This document shows positions 44,922 through 54,504 of a stretch of 64,000 bases of DNA, in pieces. A program made the position numbers and the translations under genes. The DNA is from Paenibacillus validus NBRC 15382 (GTDB taxonomy: Bacteria > Bacillota > Bacilli > Paenibacillales > NBRC-103111), in assembly GCF_004000985.1 (NCBI RefSeq), contig NZ_BIMH01000004.1, positions 62,001 to 126,000 on the forward strand, given 5' to 3'. The notes under the pieces are model-generated. The model searched no databases. It was not told the origin of the DNA and saw nothing but the letters and a program-made list of their open reading frames with translations. Positions within the stretch are counted from its first letter, which is position 1; each line of letters opens with the position of its first letter.

Positions 44922-46298
44922 CTAACGCGATGAAACCGGATGAAATGCAGGATGCACCAAGCCTGTTTCCGAGCGAATGACGCGAGCAATTCGCTCGGCA
45001 TACCCCTCCAGCAAAGCAGCATCGGGGCCCTCAACCATAACACGAATGAACGGCTCCGTTCCGGAGGGACGTACAAGCACACGCCCTTCGTCCCCAAGCT
45101 CCGCCTCAACCGCCTCTATCGCCCTCTTAATGCGGACATTGGCATCCCAGCCTTGCTTGCTAGCGGCCGGAACATTCACAAGCAGCTGCGGGTACGAGCG
45201 CATGATTTGGCGTAACTCGCTCAAGGGTCGCCGTGTTTTCACCAACACACTTGCCAGCTGGACAGCGGTTAGAATACCGTCTCCTGTCGTGTTGAGATGC
45301 AGCATAATCGTGTGACCCGACGGTTCACCGCCCAGTACATAGCCTCCTTTACGCATGGCCTCCACGACATAGCGATCTCCGACAGCCGTCTGAATCAGGT
45401 TAATATTCAAGGCTCTCATGGCTTTAACAAAGCCCATATTGGACATGACGGTGGTGACTACTGTATTCCGGTCCAGCTTACCGGCGTCAAGCAAACTGCG
45501 TGCCAGAATTGCCGTTATATAGTCGCCATCCACAAGCTCCCCTGTCTCATCCACCGCAATCAAGCGATCTGCGTCGCCGTCGAATGCAAGGCCTAATTGC
45601 GCCCCTTCCCGCACGACTGCCTTCCGCAGTTCATCCGGATGCGTAGAGCCGCAGTTTGCATTGATATTGATCCCATCCGGCTCTGCAGCCAAGGGAATGA
45701 CATTCGCTCCCAGGGCACTAAACACAGCCGGCGCAATCCGGGCTGCCGCGCCATTCGCACAATCTACGACAACCTTCATTCCGTTCAGACGAACAGACGC
45801 TGTATTCTCCAGAAATTTCGCATACATTTCAGCTGCATCTTTACGCACAGACAGACGCCCAAGATCAGCTCCAACAGGACGCGGCAGCCGGTCATCCGGC
45901 TGATCCATCAAATCCTCAATCTGATCTTCCAGCTCGTCAAGCAGCTTAAAGCCGTCACTGCCAAAAAACTTAATTCCGTTATCCGCTACAGGGTTATGCG
46001 AAGCGGAAATCATCACACCGGCATCCGCTTGCAAGGTTCGAGTTAAGTAGGCAACGCCTGGCGTTGGGATAACACCCGCTTGAATAGCCGTGGCCCCTAC
46101 CGAAAGGATCCCGGCAATTAAAGCAGACTCTAGCAGATCGCCCGAAATACGAGTATCTTTGCCGACTACAATCGACGCCTTGGCTTTCTGTTTCGTGATC
46201 AGATACGCACCTGTACGCCCGAATTTATAGGCTAGTTCCGGAGTCAGTTCCTGATTGGCCAAGCCTCTCACACCGTCTGTTCCAAAATAACGTCCCAT
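44922..46298 (-). CDS. glmM: Phosphoglucosamine mutase
   Basis: A 458-residue enzyme that interconverts glucosamine-6-phosphate and glucosamine-1-phosphate. It starts MGRYFGTDGVRGLANQELTP. The phospho-Ser is Ser100 in MISASHNPVADNG, the Mg2+ loop is AFDGDADRLIAVD and the sugar-binding loop GGEPSGHTI; the phosphate-binding loop is RPSGTEPFIRVM. The ATG at 46298 fits the family; the frame extends upstream. It is not next to the usual cdaA-cdaR genes here, so it may be a second copy serving the neighbouring glycan locus. Confidence 0.94.
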   Translation of the reverse strand: MGRYFGTDGVRGLANQELTPELAYKFGRTGAYLITKQKAKASIVVGKDTRISGDLLESALIAGILSVGATAIQAGVIPTPGVAYLTRTLQADAGVMISASHNPVADNGIKFFGSDGFKLLDELEDQIEDLMDQPDDRLPRPVGADLGRLSVRKDAAEMYAKFLENTASVRLNGMKVVVDCANGAAARIAPAVFSALGANVIPLAAEPDGININANCGSTHPDELRKAVVREGAQLGLAFDGDADRLIAVDETGELVDGDYITAILARSLLDAGKLDRNTVVTTVMSNMGFVKAMRALNINLIQTAVGDRYVVEAMRKGGYVLGGEPSGHTIMLHLNTTGDGILTAVQLASVLVKTRRPLSELRQIMRSYPQLLVNVPAASKQGWDANVRIKRAIEAVEAELGDEGRVLVRPSGTEPFIRVMVEGPDAALLEGYAERIARVIRSETGLVHPAFHPVSSR

Positions 46299-46479
46299 TA
46301 TGCATTCCCCTTTCCTTAGCGCCACCGCAATGGTTCGGCGTATTCCAGTTTGGTTGGTTACTTGTTCCACTGCTTCAAATAAGACGGAGTATCTCTCATC
46401 ACAATGGCAATTCGTGCTGCTCTATGCCCAGCCGTTCGGAATTGCGTTCGTGGAGTCCCAACCTTGTCCCGATGCCGTC

Positions 46480-47418
46480 CTATTCCTTTAAACGGCCCCA
46501 GCCGTCATAATCATGCACGGCATATCCGGTAAAAGGAGCGCGGCTGATAAGCGCTTCGCCCACGGTGCCGAGCTCGCGCATCATTTGCAAGCTGCCTTTG
46601 TCGAAATAGGAGATGGGGCCCTCGGAACTCGGCAATGTTTCCACCGCCACGATGACGGACTTGCCGTTTCTCTCCGCCTCGCCCAGCTCTGTAGCAATGC
46701 TGCTGATGATGTCTGCCGCATTGTCGCGGTAAGCCATGAGGGTCGTTTGGTCAAGCTTGCCGATCATCCAGTTGGACAAGGTTGTCCGCCCCCCCTCCCC
46801 GTCCGGCACGTTGAATTGCTCCAGCCAGACCGGCAAATCCGCACCGGCGATCAAATCGGGGGTTTCAATTTTCATTTCTTCGACAAATCCGCTCACCGTA
46901 TCCCGCCAAAGCCCCAGCATCGTATCCGTATCCTCATACCATGCCCGCATGACGTACGGCTCGACATCGAGATGGATTCCTTTAAACCGTTCCTCGGCTG
47001 CAACGCTGTTGTTGTATGTTTTCACCCAATTGATCAGCTTGTACATCTTAATCTGTTTGTCCTGAAGGATCCAATCTGGAGCTCCTCCCAGAGCATGAAC
47101 CTCAATTCCGCGGGCGGCAGCCTCCCGGATAAAGCCGCTGTAGTCACTCGTCTGAACATCCGGATCGGCCTGCAAAAAAATAAGATTGACGCCGTTCTGC
47201 CGGAGAAATTGGAATGTGCCTTCTCTGTCCTTCAGCAGCGTACCTGTATTCCACAGCCAAGTGGCTTTATGTATCGGGCGATCCGCTGCCGCGGCATATA
47301 CCTGACGGGTCAAACCGGCTTCCGCCGGAAGGGCGACAAGGGCCTGGGTAAAAGCTAAACAAATGACCAGTACTTTTCCAACAAAGCGGGATCTTGACCG
47401 TAGACGTTGTCTTTTCAC
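46480..47418 (-). CDS. Secreted glycosidase-like protein, paralogue of 47799-48680
   Basis: A 312-residue secreted protein with an N-terminal signal sequence (about 40 residues, ending near VYAAAADRP). The mature part starts HKATWLWNTGTLLKDREG and shows a TIM-barrel-like pattern: NLIFLQADPDVQTSDYSGFI, FKGIHLDVEPYVM, TTLMAYRDNAADI, SVIVAVET and GYAVHDYDGW. The conserved DVEP resembles the catalytic acids of GH18-like barrels, but the family is not assigned. Start is a GTG with AAGGAG 8 nt upstream. A SinR-like box lies 61 nt upstream. Confidence 0.7.
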   Translation of the reverse strand: MKRQRLRSRSRFVGKVLVICLAFTQALVALPAEAGLTRQVYAAAADRPIHKATWLWNTGTLLKDREGTFQFLRQNGVNLIFLQADPDVQTSDYSGFIREAAARGIEVHALGGAPDWILQDKQIKMYKLINWVKTYNNSVAAEERFKGIHLDVEPYVMRAWYEDTDTMLGLWRDTVSGFVEEMKIETPDLIAGADLPVWLEQFNVPDGEGGRTTLSNWMIGKLDQTTLMAYRDNAADIISSIATELGEAERNGKSVIVAVETLPSSEGPISYFDKGSLQMMRELGTVGEALISRAPFTGYAVHDYDGWGRLKE

Positions 47419-47478
47419 TTATGAACTCCTTCGATATCGTATTTTTCAGCTGCATACAAGGCAAATTATACCATTGTA

Positions 47479-47494
47479 GTTCGTTATAAAGAAT
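47479..47494. promoter_or_regulatory. SinR-like box upstream of the minus-strand glycosidase-like gene
   Basis: GTTCGTTATAAAGAAT, 14 of 16 matching the palindrome GTTCKTTATAAMGAAC seen at 54663. On the minus strand it is 6-7 nt before ACAATGG-TATAAT, so it overlaps the probable -35 of the gene starting at 47418. Confidence 0.65.
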
Positions 47495-47572
47495 GGTTCC
47501 TATGTCATTTTTTTCATTTTAGTAAAAATAGCTCAACTTTTGCATAGGGATGATAGAAGATCGCACCCAAGA

Positions 47573-47588
47573 ATGCGTTATAACGAAT
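47573..47588. promoter_or_regulatory. Degenerate SinR-like box
   Basis: ATGCGTTATAACGAAT matches the palindrome GTTCGTTATAACGAAC at 13 of 16 positions. It lies just upstream of the plus-strand promoter at 47592-47621, between the two divergent glycosidase-like genes. Confidence 0.5.
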
Positions 47589-47591
47589 TTC

Positions 47592-47621
47592 TTTAACTGC
47601 GAAACTATCGTTTGGTATAAT
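47592..47621 (+). promoter_or_regulatory. Promoter of the plus-strand glycosidase-like gene
   Basis: TTTAAC (47592-47597), 18-nt spacer, TATAAT (47616-47621). About 178 nt before the ATG at 47799. The -35 is weak. Confidence 0.5.
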
Positions 47622-47798
47622 GGATGCAAGCATTCTATTTAATCACCCAAGAACGAAAGAACGAGACCGGACGATCGCTATCCATGCTTAACCCCGCGTA
47701 CATCGATTCACAAACTTTGGGAGAAATACAATAGTGGCGGCAAAGGAGAGCTGAATCGGATATGTTGCATAATTGCAGTAGCGGGGTAAGGATTTGAT

Positions 47799-48680
47799 AT
47801 GATTATAGTGATGGTGATGCTCATGTGGTTATCGGCAGGCTTTACAACTTCGTCCCCTTCCTCGGCAGACTCCTTGCCATCCAACATGCCAAGGGCAACC
47901 TGGCTGTGGAATACTTCGCTCATCGGTACGAACGCAGGGCGAACCGACATTTTGCAATTTGCCAAAAATGAGCGGGTCGAACGCATCTACTTACAGGTGA
48001 ACCGGGATGTCGCCCAAAGCGATTATCGAAGCTTCATCCAAGCGGCGGCGGACAGCGGTATTCAAATCCACGCGCTGGACGGCGCTCCGAAGTGGGCACT
48101 TCCGGAAAACCGGAAATACATGACAGCTCTGGTCGATTGGGTAAAGTCCTATAACGCATCCGTGCTTGTTAACGAACGGTTTGCGGGCATTCAAGTGGAC
48201 ATCGAGCCTTATCTGCTGCCGGATTGGACCGCGGACCAACATGCGGTTGCCGTGAATTGGCAGCAATCCATTGCCTATTTTCATGATCTGGTGAAGAAGG
48301 ATTCCGCCGCTTTAACGACATCCGCCGCCTTACCGTTCTGGCTCGACGGCATTCCGCTATCGGACGGCAGCGGCACGCTCAGCGAAGCGATGATGGGCAA
48401 GCTGGATGAAACCGCCTTGATGACCTACCGCAATCAAGCGCTGGACGTCATTGATTTGGCAGCGGAGGAAATAGCCTTAGCCGATCGTCTTGGCAAGAAG
48501 GTATGGATTAGCGTGGAAACGAATCCGGCGCCGGATACTCCGTATATCACCTTCAGCGGGGAAAGCAAGGCAGAAATGGAGCGCCAGCTGGCTGTCATCG
48601 ACGGCTTGCTGAAAGCTCGCCCGTCTTATTCGGGCATCGCCGTTCATGATTACACCGGCTGGCGCCATATACGCAACTAA
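47799..48680 (+). CDS. Secreted glycosidase-like protein, paralogue of 46480-47418
   Basis: A 293-residue secreted protein with a short signal sequence (MIIVMVMLMWLSAGFTTSSP). It aligns along its length with the divergent neighbour: RATWLWNTSLIGTNAGRTDI, ERIYLQVNRDVAQSDYRSFI, FAGIQVDIEPYLLPDW, TALMTYRNQALDVI, VWISVETNP and GIAVHDYTGWRHI. The IEP motif takes the place of VEP in the partner. Inferred barrel glycosidase or polysaccharide-modifying enzyme. Its end overlaps the next, convergent gene by 4 nt. Confidence 0.7.
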   Translation: MIIVMVMLMWLSAGFTTSSPSSADSLPSNMPRATWLWNTSLIGTNAGRTDILQFAKNERVERIYLQVNRDVAQSDYRSFIQAAADSGIQIHALDGAPKWALPENRKYMTALVDWVKSYNASVLVNERFAGIQVDIEPYLLPDWTADQHAVAVNWQQSIAYFHDLVKKDSAALTTSAALPFWLDGIPLSDGSGTLSEAMMGKLDETALMTYRNQALDVIDLAAEEIALADRLGKKVWISVETNPAPDTPYITFSGESKAEMERQLAVIDGLLKARPSYSGIAVHDYTGWRHIRN

Positions 48681-50935
48681 GGCTTGGCGGCTGCCGCTCC
48701 GTCCGGAGGAGTCGCTTTAGGCGGCTGTTTCCCGAGCTTGCCGAACGCCTCCTTCAGAATCGGATAGCTTTGCTTGAGACGCTCATGCGATGCCGGCTTG
48801 TTCCAGTTATCCCACTTGTAAGCGACAGGCTCTGCCGGGTTCGAATTTCCGGAGAGATGCGGCTCAACCCGGACCGCCTTGCTTTCCTCCATCTTAAACG
48901 CCGCTGCTTGATAAGGGTAACGCCATACCTTGTGCGAGCTGGGATCGGTAAATCCGAGCAGCATCCAGGGCACGCGAACCTCGATGACAGACCCGGCGGC
49001 GTGCCAGTCGGCCAAATTGTTGAACTCGGCGCTCTTCGGGTCTGTCGTGCCGTGATGCAGCCGGCCGATCTCGACATCCTCGAACGGCACCGGCTTCTTG
49101 CTTTGCGGGAGCACCAGCGGTTTGCTGACCGGCAGCCTCCACGGCAGGAAGAGACCGTTCTCTGCCTGAGACCAGGCTTCCTGCCAGGGCATCATACGGT
49201 TCACGAAGCCATACTGCCAGGCATGGTAATCATACGCGCTTTGCACATAGATGGCCGAGTCGTTCTCCCCGCTCAGCTTCATAACAAACTCCTGACCGCC
49301 GCTGAAGGTGATGCCAGGCGCTTTATCCGCCTTCGCGCTCCCGCTATCCACCGTATCAAAGCCGATATAAAGCGGCTGTTCCCCCGGCTTCCAATCGCCG
49401 TTCTTATTTTTCAGCAGCAAGTACAGGTAAGCTTCATCATGCGAGACGGTGAGGCTGTACCCCGGATAATCCCGGCTTTCGGTGTTTTTTCGGCGGTCCC
49501 AATCATCCGTCTTCCCGTCAAGCACGATCGTGTCCTCCTGCGATTTGCCCGGTTCCACCGCAAGCAAGCCGAAATGCTCCTCGTTCGTCAGCATGTTTCG
49601 CCACATGGGACGGCGGTCGATCGGCGAATCCAGCTCCATCGTGTTCCAAGTGATCTTGAACCATTCATCCTGCCAGGCGAACAGGACTGCGCCATCCAAG
49701 TTCTCGTTGTAAATACTGCGGTACAAATCGGCGTCGATTTCCCCCTGTTCTTTTTCCGAATGCATGCCTTGATTGCGGTTTAGCGGACCGTAGTGGGCCA
49801 TACCGCGCGAGCTCGGCACGCCGTATTCCGCCACGATCAGCGGGATGCCCTTGTGATGCTCCCGCAACTCGTGCAGGTACCCCGCATACGGATTGATGTT
49901 CCCTTCGCTGTCTTTGTAGGTTTGATACTTCTCCTCGTACCGCAGCAGGTCCGGGTAATACGGGTAAATGTGATAGGAGGCGAAATAGCCGGCCTTCCAG
50001 CCCGCTTGCGGACGAACCTGCATAGGGTCCACCGAGACCAGGTCTTCGGTATCTGATGGTTCGTTCGGGTGGGTCAGCGGGTCGGTGGTCACCCAATTGG
50101 TGAACGAAACCGGATGCTGCCAGCCGAATTTCATATCCTCCTGCGCCAACGTGTCCAGCATTTGAGCCAGCCAGCTTTCAAAAGGGGAGGCCCCGGAAGC
50201 CGCCTGAAAATAGGTACCTTGAAACGGCTTCATACCGGGATGCGCATCGTTCGTCGCTTTCACGGTGTAAGGGTCCCACTCGATGCCAACCACCCAGCCG
50301 AGCACATAAGGCGATACGTCGGCTTCGAATTTGCCCGAAGCATGACCGGACTCCGCCTTCCTCTTCAACTGCCCGTGGATGACCTGAACGGCATCCCGGA
50401 TCTCTTTCCGGAACTGGTCGATCGTGTCCTGCTGCAGCGCATCATAGCCCTGCCCGCCCGCGCCGACGAGCTGTTCCTCAGGCGCCCAGATGCCCTGCAG
50501 GATGTAAAGCGGGTCCTTGCGTCCGGCATTGAATTCGGCCAGCGCTTCATAGAAGTGCGGCGGCAAAATCGTATAAATCCGGACGACATCCGCATGCATA
50601 GCCTTGATTTGTCCGAACCATCGCAAGTAATCCTCCTTGGTCGGACTGAGCTCTCCGGGCGCATGCCCCGGAGTCGTAGCCCCCATGTTCACGCCGGACC
50701 AAAACTGCGGTTTCCACGCCTTCCCGTCGTAGACCTGCAGATGCCCGTCCTTAACGGCGGAGGTTTGCTTCACGCCCCCCTCATCGTACACCGGCAGGGC
50801 TGACACGGGAATGTCTTTGCTGCCGCCGGCAAACAGGTTTCGGGCCGTTTCGCCCCATGGCGGGGTGCAGCCCGCCAATAAGGCGAGAAGGACCAGCCCG
50901 GGCAGGATTCTTTTTTTTACCGAAATGACGTGCAT
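48677..50935 (-). CDS. Lipoprotein glycoside hydrolase-like protein with C-terminal sugar-binding domain
   Basis: A 752-residue surface lipoprotein (lipobox LALLAGC). Residues about 65-430 form a GH clan A-like barrel: FWSGVNMGATTPGHAPGEL, ADVVRIYTILPPHFYEAL, WVVGIEWDPYTV (possible acid/base Glu), SYHIYPYYPDL and IVAEYGVPSSRGMAH (possible nucleophile Glu). The C-terminal part from about 470 begins VLDGKTDDWDRR and resembles CBM9/DOMON-type sugar-binding domains. AAGGAGG precedes the ATG. Last gene of the UbiA operon. It is paralogous to 60536-62761. Confidence 0.8.
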   Translation of the reverse strand: MHVISVKKRILPGLVLLALLAGCTPPWGETARNLFAGGSKDIPVSALPVYDEGGVKQTSAVKDGHLQVYDGKAWKPQFWSGVNMGATTPGHAPGELSPTKEDYLRWFGQIKAMHADVVRIYTILPPHFYEALAEFNAGRKDPLYILQGIWAPEEQLVGAGGQGYDALQQDTIDQFRKEIRDAVQVIHGQLKRKAESGHASGKFEADVSPYVLGWVVGIEWDPYTVKATNDAHPGMKPFQGTYFQAASGASPFESWLAQMLDTLAQEDMKFGWQHPVSFTNWVTTDPLTHPNEPSDTEDLVSVDPMQVRPQAGWKAGYFASYHIYPYYPDLLRYEEKYQTYKDSEGNINPYAGYLHELREHHKGIPLIVAEYGVPSSRGMAHYGPLNRNQGMHSEKEQGEIDADLYRSIYNENLDGAVLFAWQDEWFKITWNTMELDSPIDRRPMWRNMLTNEEHFGLLAVEPGKSQEDTIVLDGKTDDWDRRKNTESRDYPGYSLTVSHDEAYLYLLLKNKNGDWKPGEQPLYIGFDTVDSGSAKADKAPGITFSGGQEFVMKLSGENDSAIYVQSAYDYHAWQYGFVNRMMPWQEAWSQAENGLFLPWRLPVSKPLVLPQSKKPVPFEDVEIGRLHHGTTDPKSAEFNNLADWHAAGSVIEVRVPWMLLGFTDPSSHKVWRYPYQAAAFKMEESKAVRVEPHLSGNSNPAEPVAYKWDNWNKPASHERLKQSYPILKEAFGKLGKQPPKATPPDGAAAAKP

Positions 50936-50952
50936 GATACCCTCCTTGATCT

Positions 50953-52635
50953 TTACTTCGCTTTAACCTGCATCTCCTGTTTATCCTGATCTACGCAGAG
51001 GGTGGTTCCTGATTTAATCAGCGTCACCTTCTCGCTGCTGCAGACGAGCGGCGTTTCCTCCTTGAATTCGATGCCGTACGCTTTAAGCCGTTCCCGGTTG
51101 GACCAGCTGTAGGTAAACTCAGCTTTCACCGGCTGGGACGCCGACTGCAGCTGCGCCAGCTGGCCGCGGAGCTCCTCGCTCATCGCCCACTGCCTGGTCG
51201 TGAACGAGCCGCCGACCAACAGCGCATTCGCGGCAATCACGACAGCCAGTGCGATGCCGACGCCGTTCAAGAACCGGTATCCCTTCACACACAGGGCAAG
51301 CCATACGCAAATCAATGGCACGGTCCAGAGCTGGGGCACATAGCGTGCCCACCAGGCCGCCGGGTTGATCAAGGAAGTTACCACCACCAGCGCAATGACC
51401 CCGATGGCAGCCAAGGTGATTCCGGGGCGCCGCCGCAAGGCCAACGCCAGCACCAGCAGAGCAAGCAGCAGCGCACCGCTGAACAAAGGCCCGAAGCCGG
51501 CTACCGCGACATCATTCTCGGCATAGGTCGGCAGCGCTTGGGCGCTGAATATAAACGGCCATTGGAACTGCGTTGGCTTCTTATCCGTGCGGTTGCCCAT
51601 CGGTTCGGCGAAGTAAGAGGCTGCCACCCGCTCGAAGCGGTTCATCCGTTCCAGATTGCGAGGCGTAAAGTTCTTCACAACATCGATGGCATTGTCCCCA
51701 GCAAGCGGATGAAAAGGATGCCCGTAGTGGAGCGTATTGGTCACGTAAGGATTGTATCCGACGAGAAGCACGCCGATCAGCCCCCCGACTGCCGCCATGC
51801 GAAACAGATGCTTCAGCCGGGCAAACTGCTCACCCATATACAGGGCAATGAGCAGCCCCACGGTCAGCACACCCGCGTAACCGACGGCGGTGAATTTGAG
51901 GTTCATCATCATGATCATCCCCAGCGTATACACCGTCGTCAGCAGCCAGCCCGGACGGGTGAAGATCAAGCACCCGAGCGCAAGCAGACATAGCAGCAGC
52001 GAACCCAGCAGTCCATCGACATAAAAGGTGAACGACTGGTAAACGCTGACCGGGTTAAGCGCAAGCAGCAGGGCCACCACCCAAGCGGTGACCTTGTTCT
52101 CAGGCTTCAAGGTCAGCAGCGCCGCCAGACTGAGCAGGCCGGAAGCCGCCATCATCATCAAGTTGATGACCTTGCTTGGCTCGAGCAGACCGGTTGCCAT
52201 ATAGATGGAAGCCGCGGCAATCTCGGCCGCCTTCGCGTAATGGTTAACCCAGATACTGTTGCCCGTCGGCATGGAAATTTCCTTATCGTAGACGGGGTTC
52301 CATCCTTCCGCCAAATGAATGATCGCTTCTTGGTGATAAGCCTGGCCGTCATAGGACAGATCGTAGAAATACCCGCACACCACGAAGCCGCCTATAAACA
52401 GCAAAGCGCTCAGTCCCGCCGACATGGCGAACACCTTCATGTGCTGTTCCTCCGCCAGCTTCTTCGACGCGATCCAGGAGAGCAAGGCGGCCAGAGCCGC
52501 CGCGAGCCAAAAGTCCGCCTTCATCACCGGCAGCCCGGCAAGAAACAGCAGCGCCGGGATCATAAAGGCGGCGACGTTGAGCGTCAGGAGCGTCATTCCG
52601 CTGACCAAACTAATAGATGCCATCCGGTTTCTCAT
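50953..52635 (-). CDS. Polytopic glycosyltransferase-like membrane protein (GT-C type)
   Basis: A 560-residue protein with about 11-13 membrane helices and an early extracytoplasmic loop (FYDLSYDGQAYHQEAIIHLAE) that carries an Asp and His as in GT-C enzymes using polyprenyl-phosphate sugars. A C-terminal soluble tail of about 100 residues follows. No named family is certain. GGGAG lies 8 nt before the ATG at 52635. It lies in an operon with UbiA, SMR and PAP2-like genes, which would make and flip such a donor. Confidence 0.65.
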   Translation of the reverse strand: MRNRMASISLVSGMTLLTLNVAAFMIPALLFLAGLPVMKADFWLAAALAALLSWIASKKLAEEQHMKVFAMSAGLSALLFIGGFVVCGYFYDLSYDGQAYHQEAIIHLAEGWNPVYDKEISMPTGNSIWVNHYAKAAEIAAASIYMATGLLEPSKVINLMMMAASGLLSLAALLTLKPENKVTAWVVALLLALNPVSVYQSFTFYVDGLLGSLLLCLLALGCLIFTRPGWLLTTVYTLGMIMMMNLKFTAVGYAGVLTVGLLIALYMGEQFARLKHLFRMAAVGGLIGVLLVGYNPYVTNTLHYGHPFHPLAGDNAIDVVKNFTPRNLERMNRFERVAASYFAEPMGNRTDKKPTQFQWPFIFSAQALPTYAENDVAVAGFGPLFSGALLLALLVLALALRRRPGITLAAIGVIALVVVTSLINPAAWWARYVPQLWTVPLICVWLALCVKGYRFLNGVGIALAVVIAANALLVGGSFTTRQWAMSEELRGQLAQLQSASQPVKAEFTYSWSNRERLKAYGIEFKEETPLVCSSEKVTLIKSGTTLCVDQDKQEMQVKAK

Positions 52636-52679
52636 AATGCCCACTCCCATTATCCGAAAAATCTTTGTATGTACCTGGA

Positions 52680-53114
52680 CTAACCCGTCAGCTGCGAGGC
52701 GATCCAAGCAAGCAGCGTGCCGACCGCCAGGCCGCCAAGCACCTCTGACCGGGTATGCCCCTGCCTTTCTCTCAGGCCGGCCCCGCCGGCGGCGGCAATT
52801 TCGCGGGTCAGTTCGTTAATGCGTTTCGCGCTCTCCCCGACAGCGCGGCGGATGCCCACCGCATCGATCATCACGATGTAGGTCAAGGCGACGGCGAGAC
52901 CGAACAGCGGCGTCCCCCAGCCCTGATCGAAGCCGATCAGCATGGCGACAGACGATACAACCGACGTATGCGTACTCGGAAAGCCGCCGTTGCCGATCAG
53001 CTTCCGGGCATCGCGGCCGTGCCGCACCCTGTTCACCGCATACTTCAGCGTCCCGGACACGAGCCAGGCGATGAAAGGCAGCGCCGGATACAAGAAGCCT
53101 GCACCGATGTCCAC
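52680..53114 (-). CDS. Divergent PAP2/DUF212 membrane phosphatase
   Basis: A 144-residue membrane protein of the YuiD (DUF212) family, related to PAP2 phosphatases. It has the motifs NGGFPSTHTSVVSSVAML and GHTRSEVLGGLAVG, with KLIGN before them. It would dephosphorylate a polyprenyl-linked intermediate. Start is taken as GTG 53114 with GGGGG at 7 nt. In the operon between the GT-C-like and SMR-type genes. Confidence 0.8.
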   Translation of the reverse strand: MDIGAGFLYPALPFIAWLVSGTLKYAVNRVRHGRDARKLIGNGGFPSTHTSVVSSVAMLIGFDQGWGTPLFGLAVALTYIVMIDAVGIRRAVGESAKRINELTREIAAAGGAGLRERQGHTRSEVLGGLAVGTLLAWIASQLTG

Positions 53115-53132
53115 ATCCACTCCCCCTTTCCG

Positions 53133-53486
53133 TTATGCTCGCGCAATGAGCAGCACGCCGAAGGAGATGAAGGCGGCGCCGATCCATGTTTGCATCGATA
53201 ACGATTCATGAAACAAATAAAATCCTAGCACCATGACGACAATATAGCCCAAACTGACCATCGGATAAGCGGTGCTGAGCGGGAACTTCTTGAGCGCAAG
53301 CAGCCAGAACACCGAGCTTAAACCATAACAAGCCAGCCCTGCCGCAATCGGCCCATAAGACGCCATAGAGGACCAGGACAACATGGCGGCGCCCGCCGGT
53401 TTGGGTGTACCGACGCCCCATTTCATCAGCACCTGCCCCGCGGCGCCTAGCAATACGGATACGAATAACCATACATAATGGATCAC
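53133..53486 (-). CDS. SMR/EamA-type four-helix transporter
   Basis: A 117-residue protein with four transmembrane helices, in the drug/metabolite transporter superfamily; VSVLLGAAGQVLMKWGVGTP and ALKKFPLSTAYPMVSLGYIV resemble small multidrug-resistance and ArnE/F-type flippase subunits. A GTG at 53486 with GGGAG 8 nt upstream is preferred; the frame extends to 53546. It may flip a lipid-linked sugar, given its neighbours, but this is inference. Confidence 0.78.
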   Translation of the reverse strand: MIHYVWLFVSVLLGAAGQVLMKWGVGTPKPAGAAMLSWSSMASYGPIAAGLACYGLSSVFWLLALKKFPLSTAYPMVSLGYIVVMVLGFYLFHESLSMQTWIGAAFISFGVLLIARA

Positions 53487-53521
53487 CGCAGCTTCTCCCT
53501 TCCCAACCGAGCTTGTTTTAA

Positions 53522-54433
53522 TTAATTGAAGAACAGCAGAATGCACACGACGGAAAATCCGTACAAAATCACCGTCAGCAAAATATGCTTATCCTCAAGC
53601 AGCAGCTTTTCCGGGCGGCCGCCCTTTCCTTCCATGTGAATCAGATACAAGTAGCGGAACACGCCGTAAAGCACGAAGATTAACGTCCACATCAGCTGGA
53701 TCGTATGGCCCGAGGTAAAGGTGAACAGCGCGTAGCTCATAATCGTCGCCGTCGTCACGATCCCCGACATTTGGTTCAGCATCTCCATCGAATACGAATC
53801 CAGCACTTTGCGGTGCGAGCCCATGCCGTTCTGCATCAGCGCCAGCTCGTGCCTGCGTTTGCCGATCGCCAGAAACAAGGCCAGCAGCATCGTGCAAAGC
53901 AGGAACCACGGCGTTAACGGTACACCGATGACGAGACCGCCGCCTACCGCGCGCAGCACGAACCCGGAGGCGACGATGAGCAGGTCGACAATCACGACAT
54001 GCTTGAGCCGCAGGGAATACAGCACATTCATGCAAAAATAGGCGGACAGCACAAGCCCGAAAGCAACCTGGAAGCGGAACGCCAGCATCAGGCAGCATGT
54101 CAGCAGGACGAAGCCGAACAGCAGCGCCGCCTGCGGATGAATCGCGCCGGAAGCAAGCGGCCGGTTCTTCTTCTCCGGATGCATCCGGTCCCGTTCCCGG
54201 TCTACGTAATCGTTCAGCACATACACGCAGCTGGAGACGAGACAGAACAGCACAAAGCCGACCAAAGCTTGACCGAGCATGTGCATGTCCGCCTGTTGAA
54301 TGGAAAAGATCAGGGCAGCAAACACGAGCAAATTTTTCGTCCACTGCCGGGGCCGCATCAAGGCCAGATAGCGGATGGGAACCGGCCGGCTTCCCCAGCC
54401 TTCCAGCTCGGCGTGCGCTTTGGATTGGGACAT
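53522..54433 (-). CDS. UbiA-family polyprenyl-phosphate phosphoribosyltransferase-like
   Basis: A 303-residue UbiA prenyltransferase with about eight helices. ALMRPRQWTKNLLVFAALI and the first Asp-rich motif CVYVLNDYVDRERDRMHPEK match the DPPR-synthase-like subgroup (mycobacterial Rv3806c), which attaches phosphoribose to polyprenyl phosphate. AAAGGAGG lies 7 nt before the ATG at 54433. First gene of a five-gene operon, with tandem SinR-like boxes over its promoter. Confidence 0.82.
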   Translation of the reverse strand: MSQSKAHAELEGWGSRPVPIRYLALMRPRQWTKNLLVFAALIFSIQQADMHMLGQALVGFVLFCLVSSCVYVLNDYVDRERDRMHPEKKNRPLASGAIHPQAALLFGFVLLTCCLMLAFRFQVAFGLVLSAYFCMNVLYSLRLKHVVIVDLLIVASGFVLRAVGGGLVIGVPLTPWFLLCTMLLALFLAIGKRRHELALMQNGMGSHRKVLDSYSMEMLNQMSGIVTTATIMSYALFTFTSGHTIQLMWTLIFVLYGVFRYLYLIHMEGKGGRPEKLLLEDKHILLTVILYGFSVVCILLFFN

Positions 54434-54504
54434 GACCAAACCTCCTTTGTCATCGATTAGGTGCGGCTTATGTCTGATAATTACGGGTATACCTCCATTC
54501 CGCA

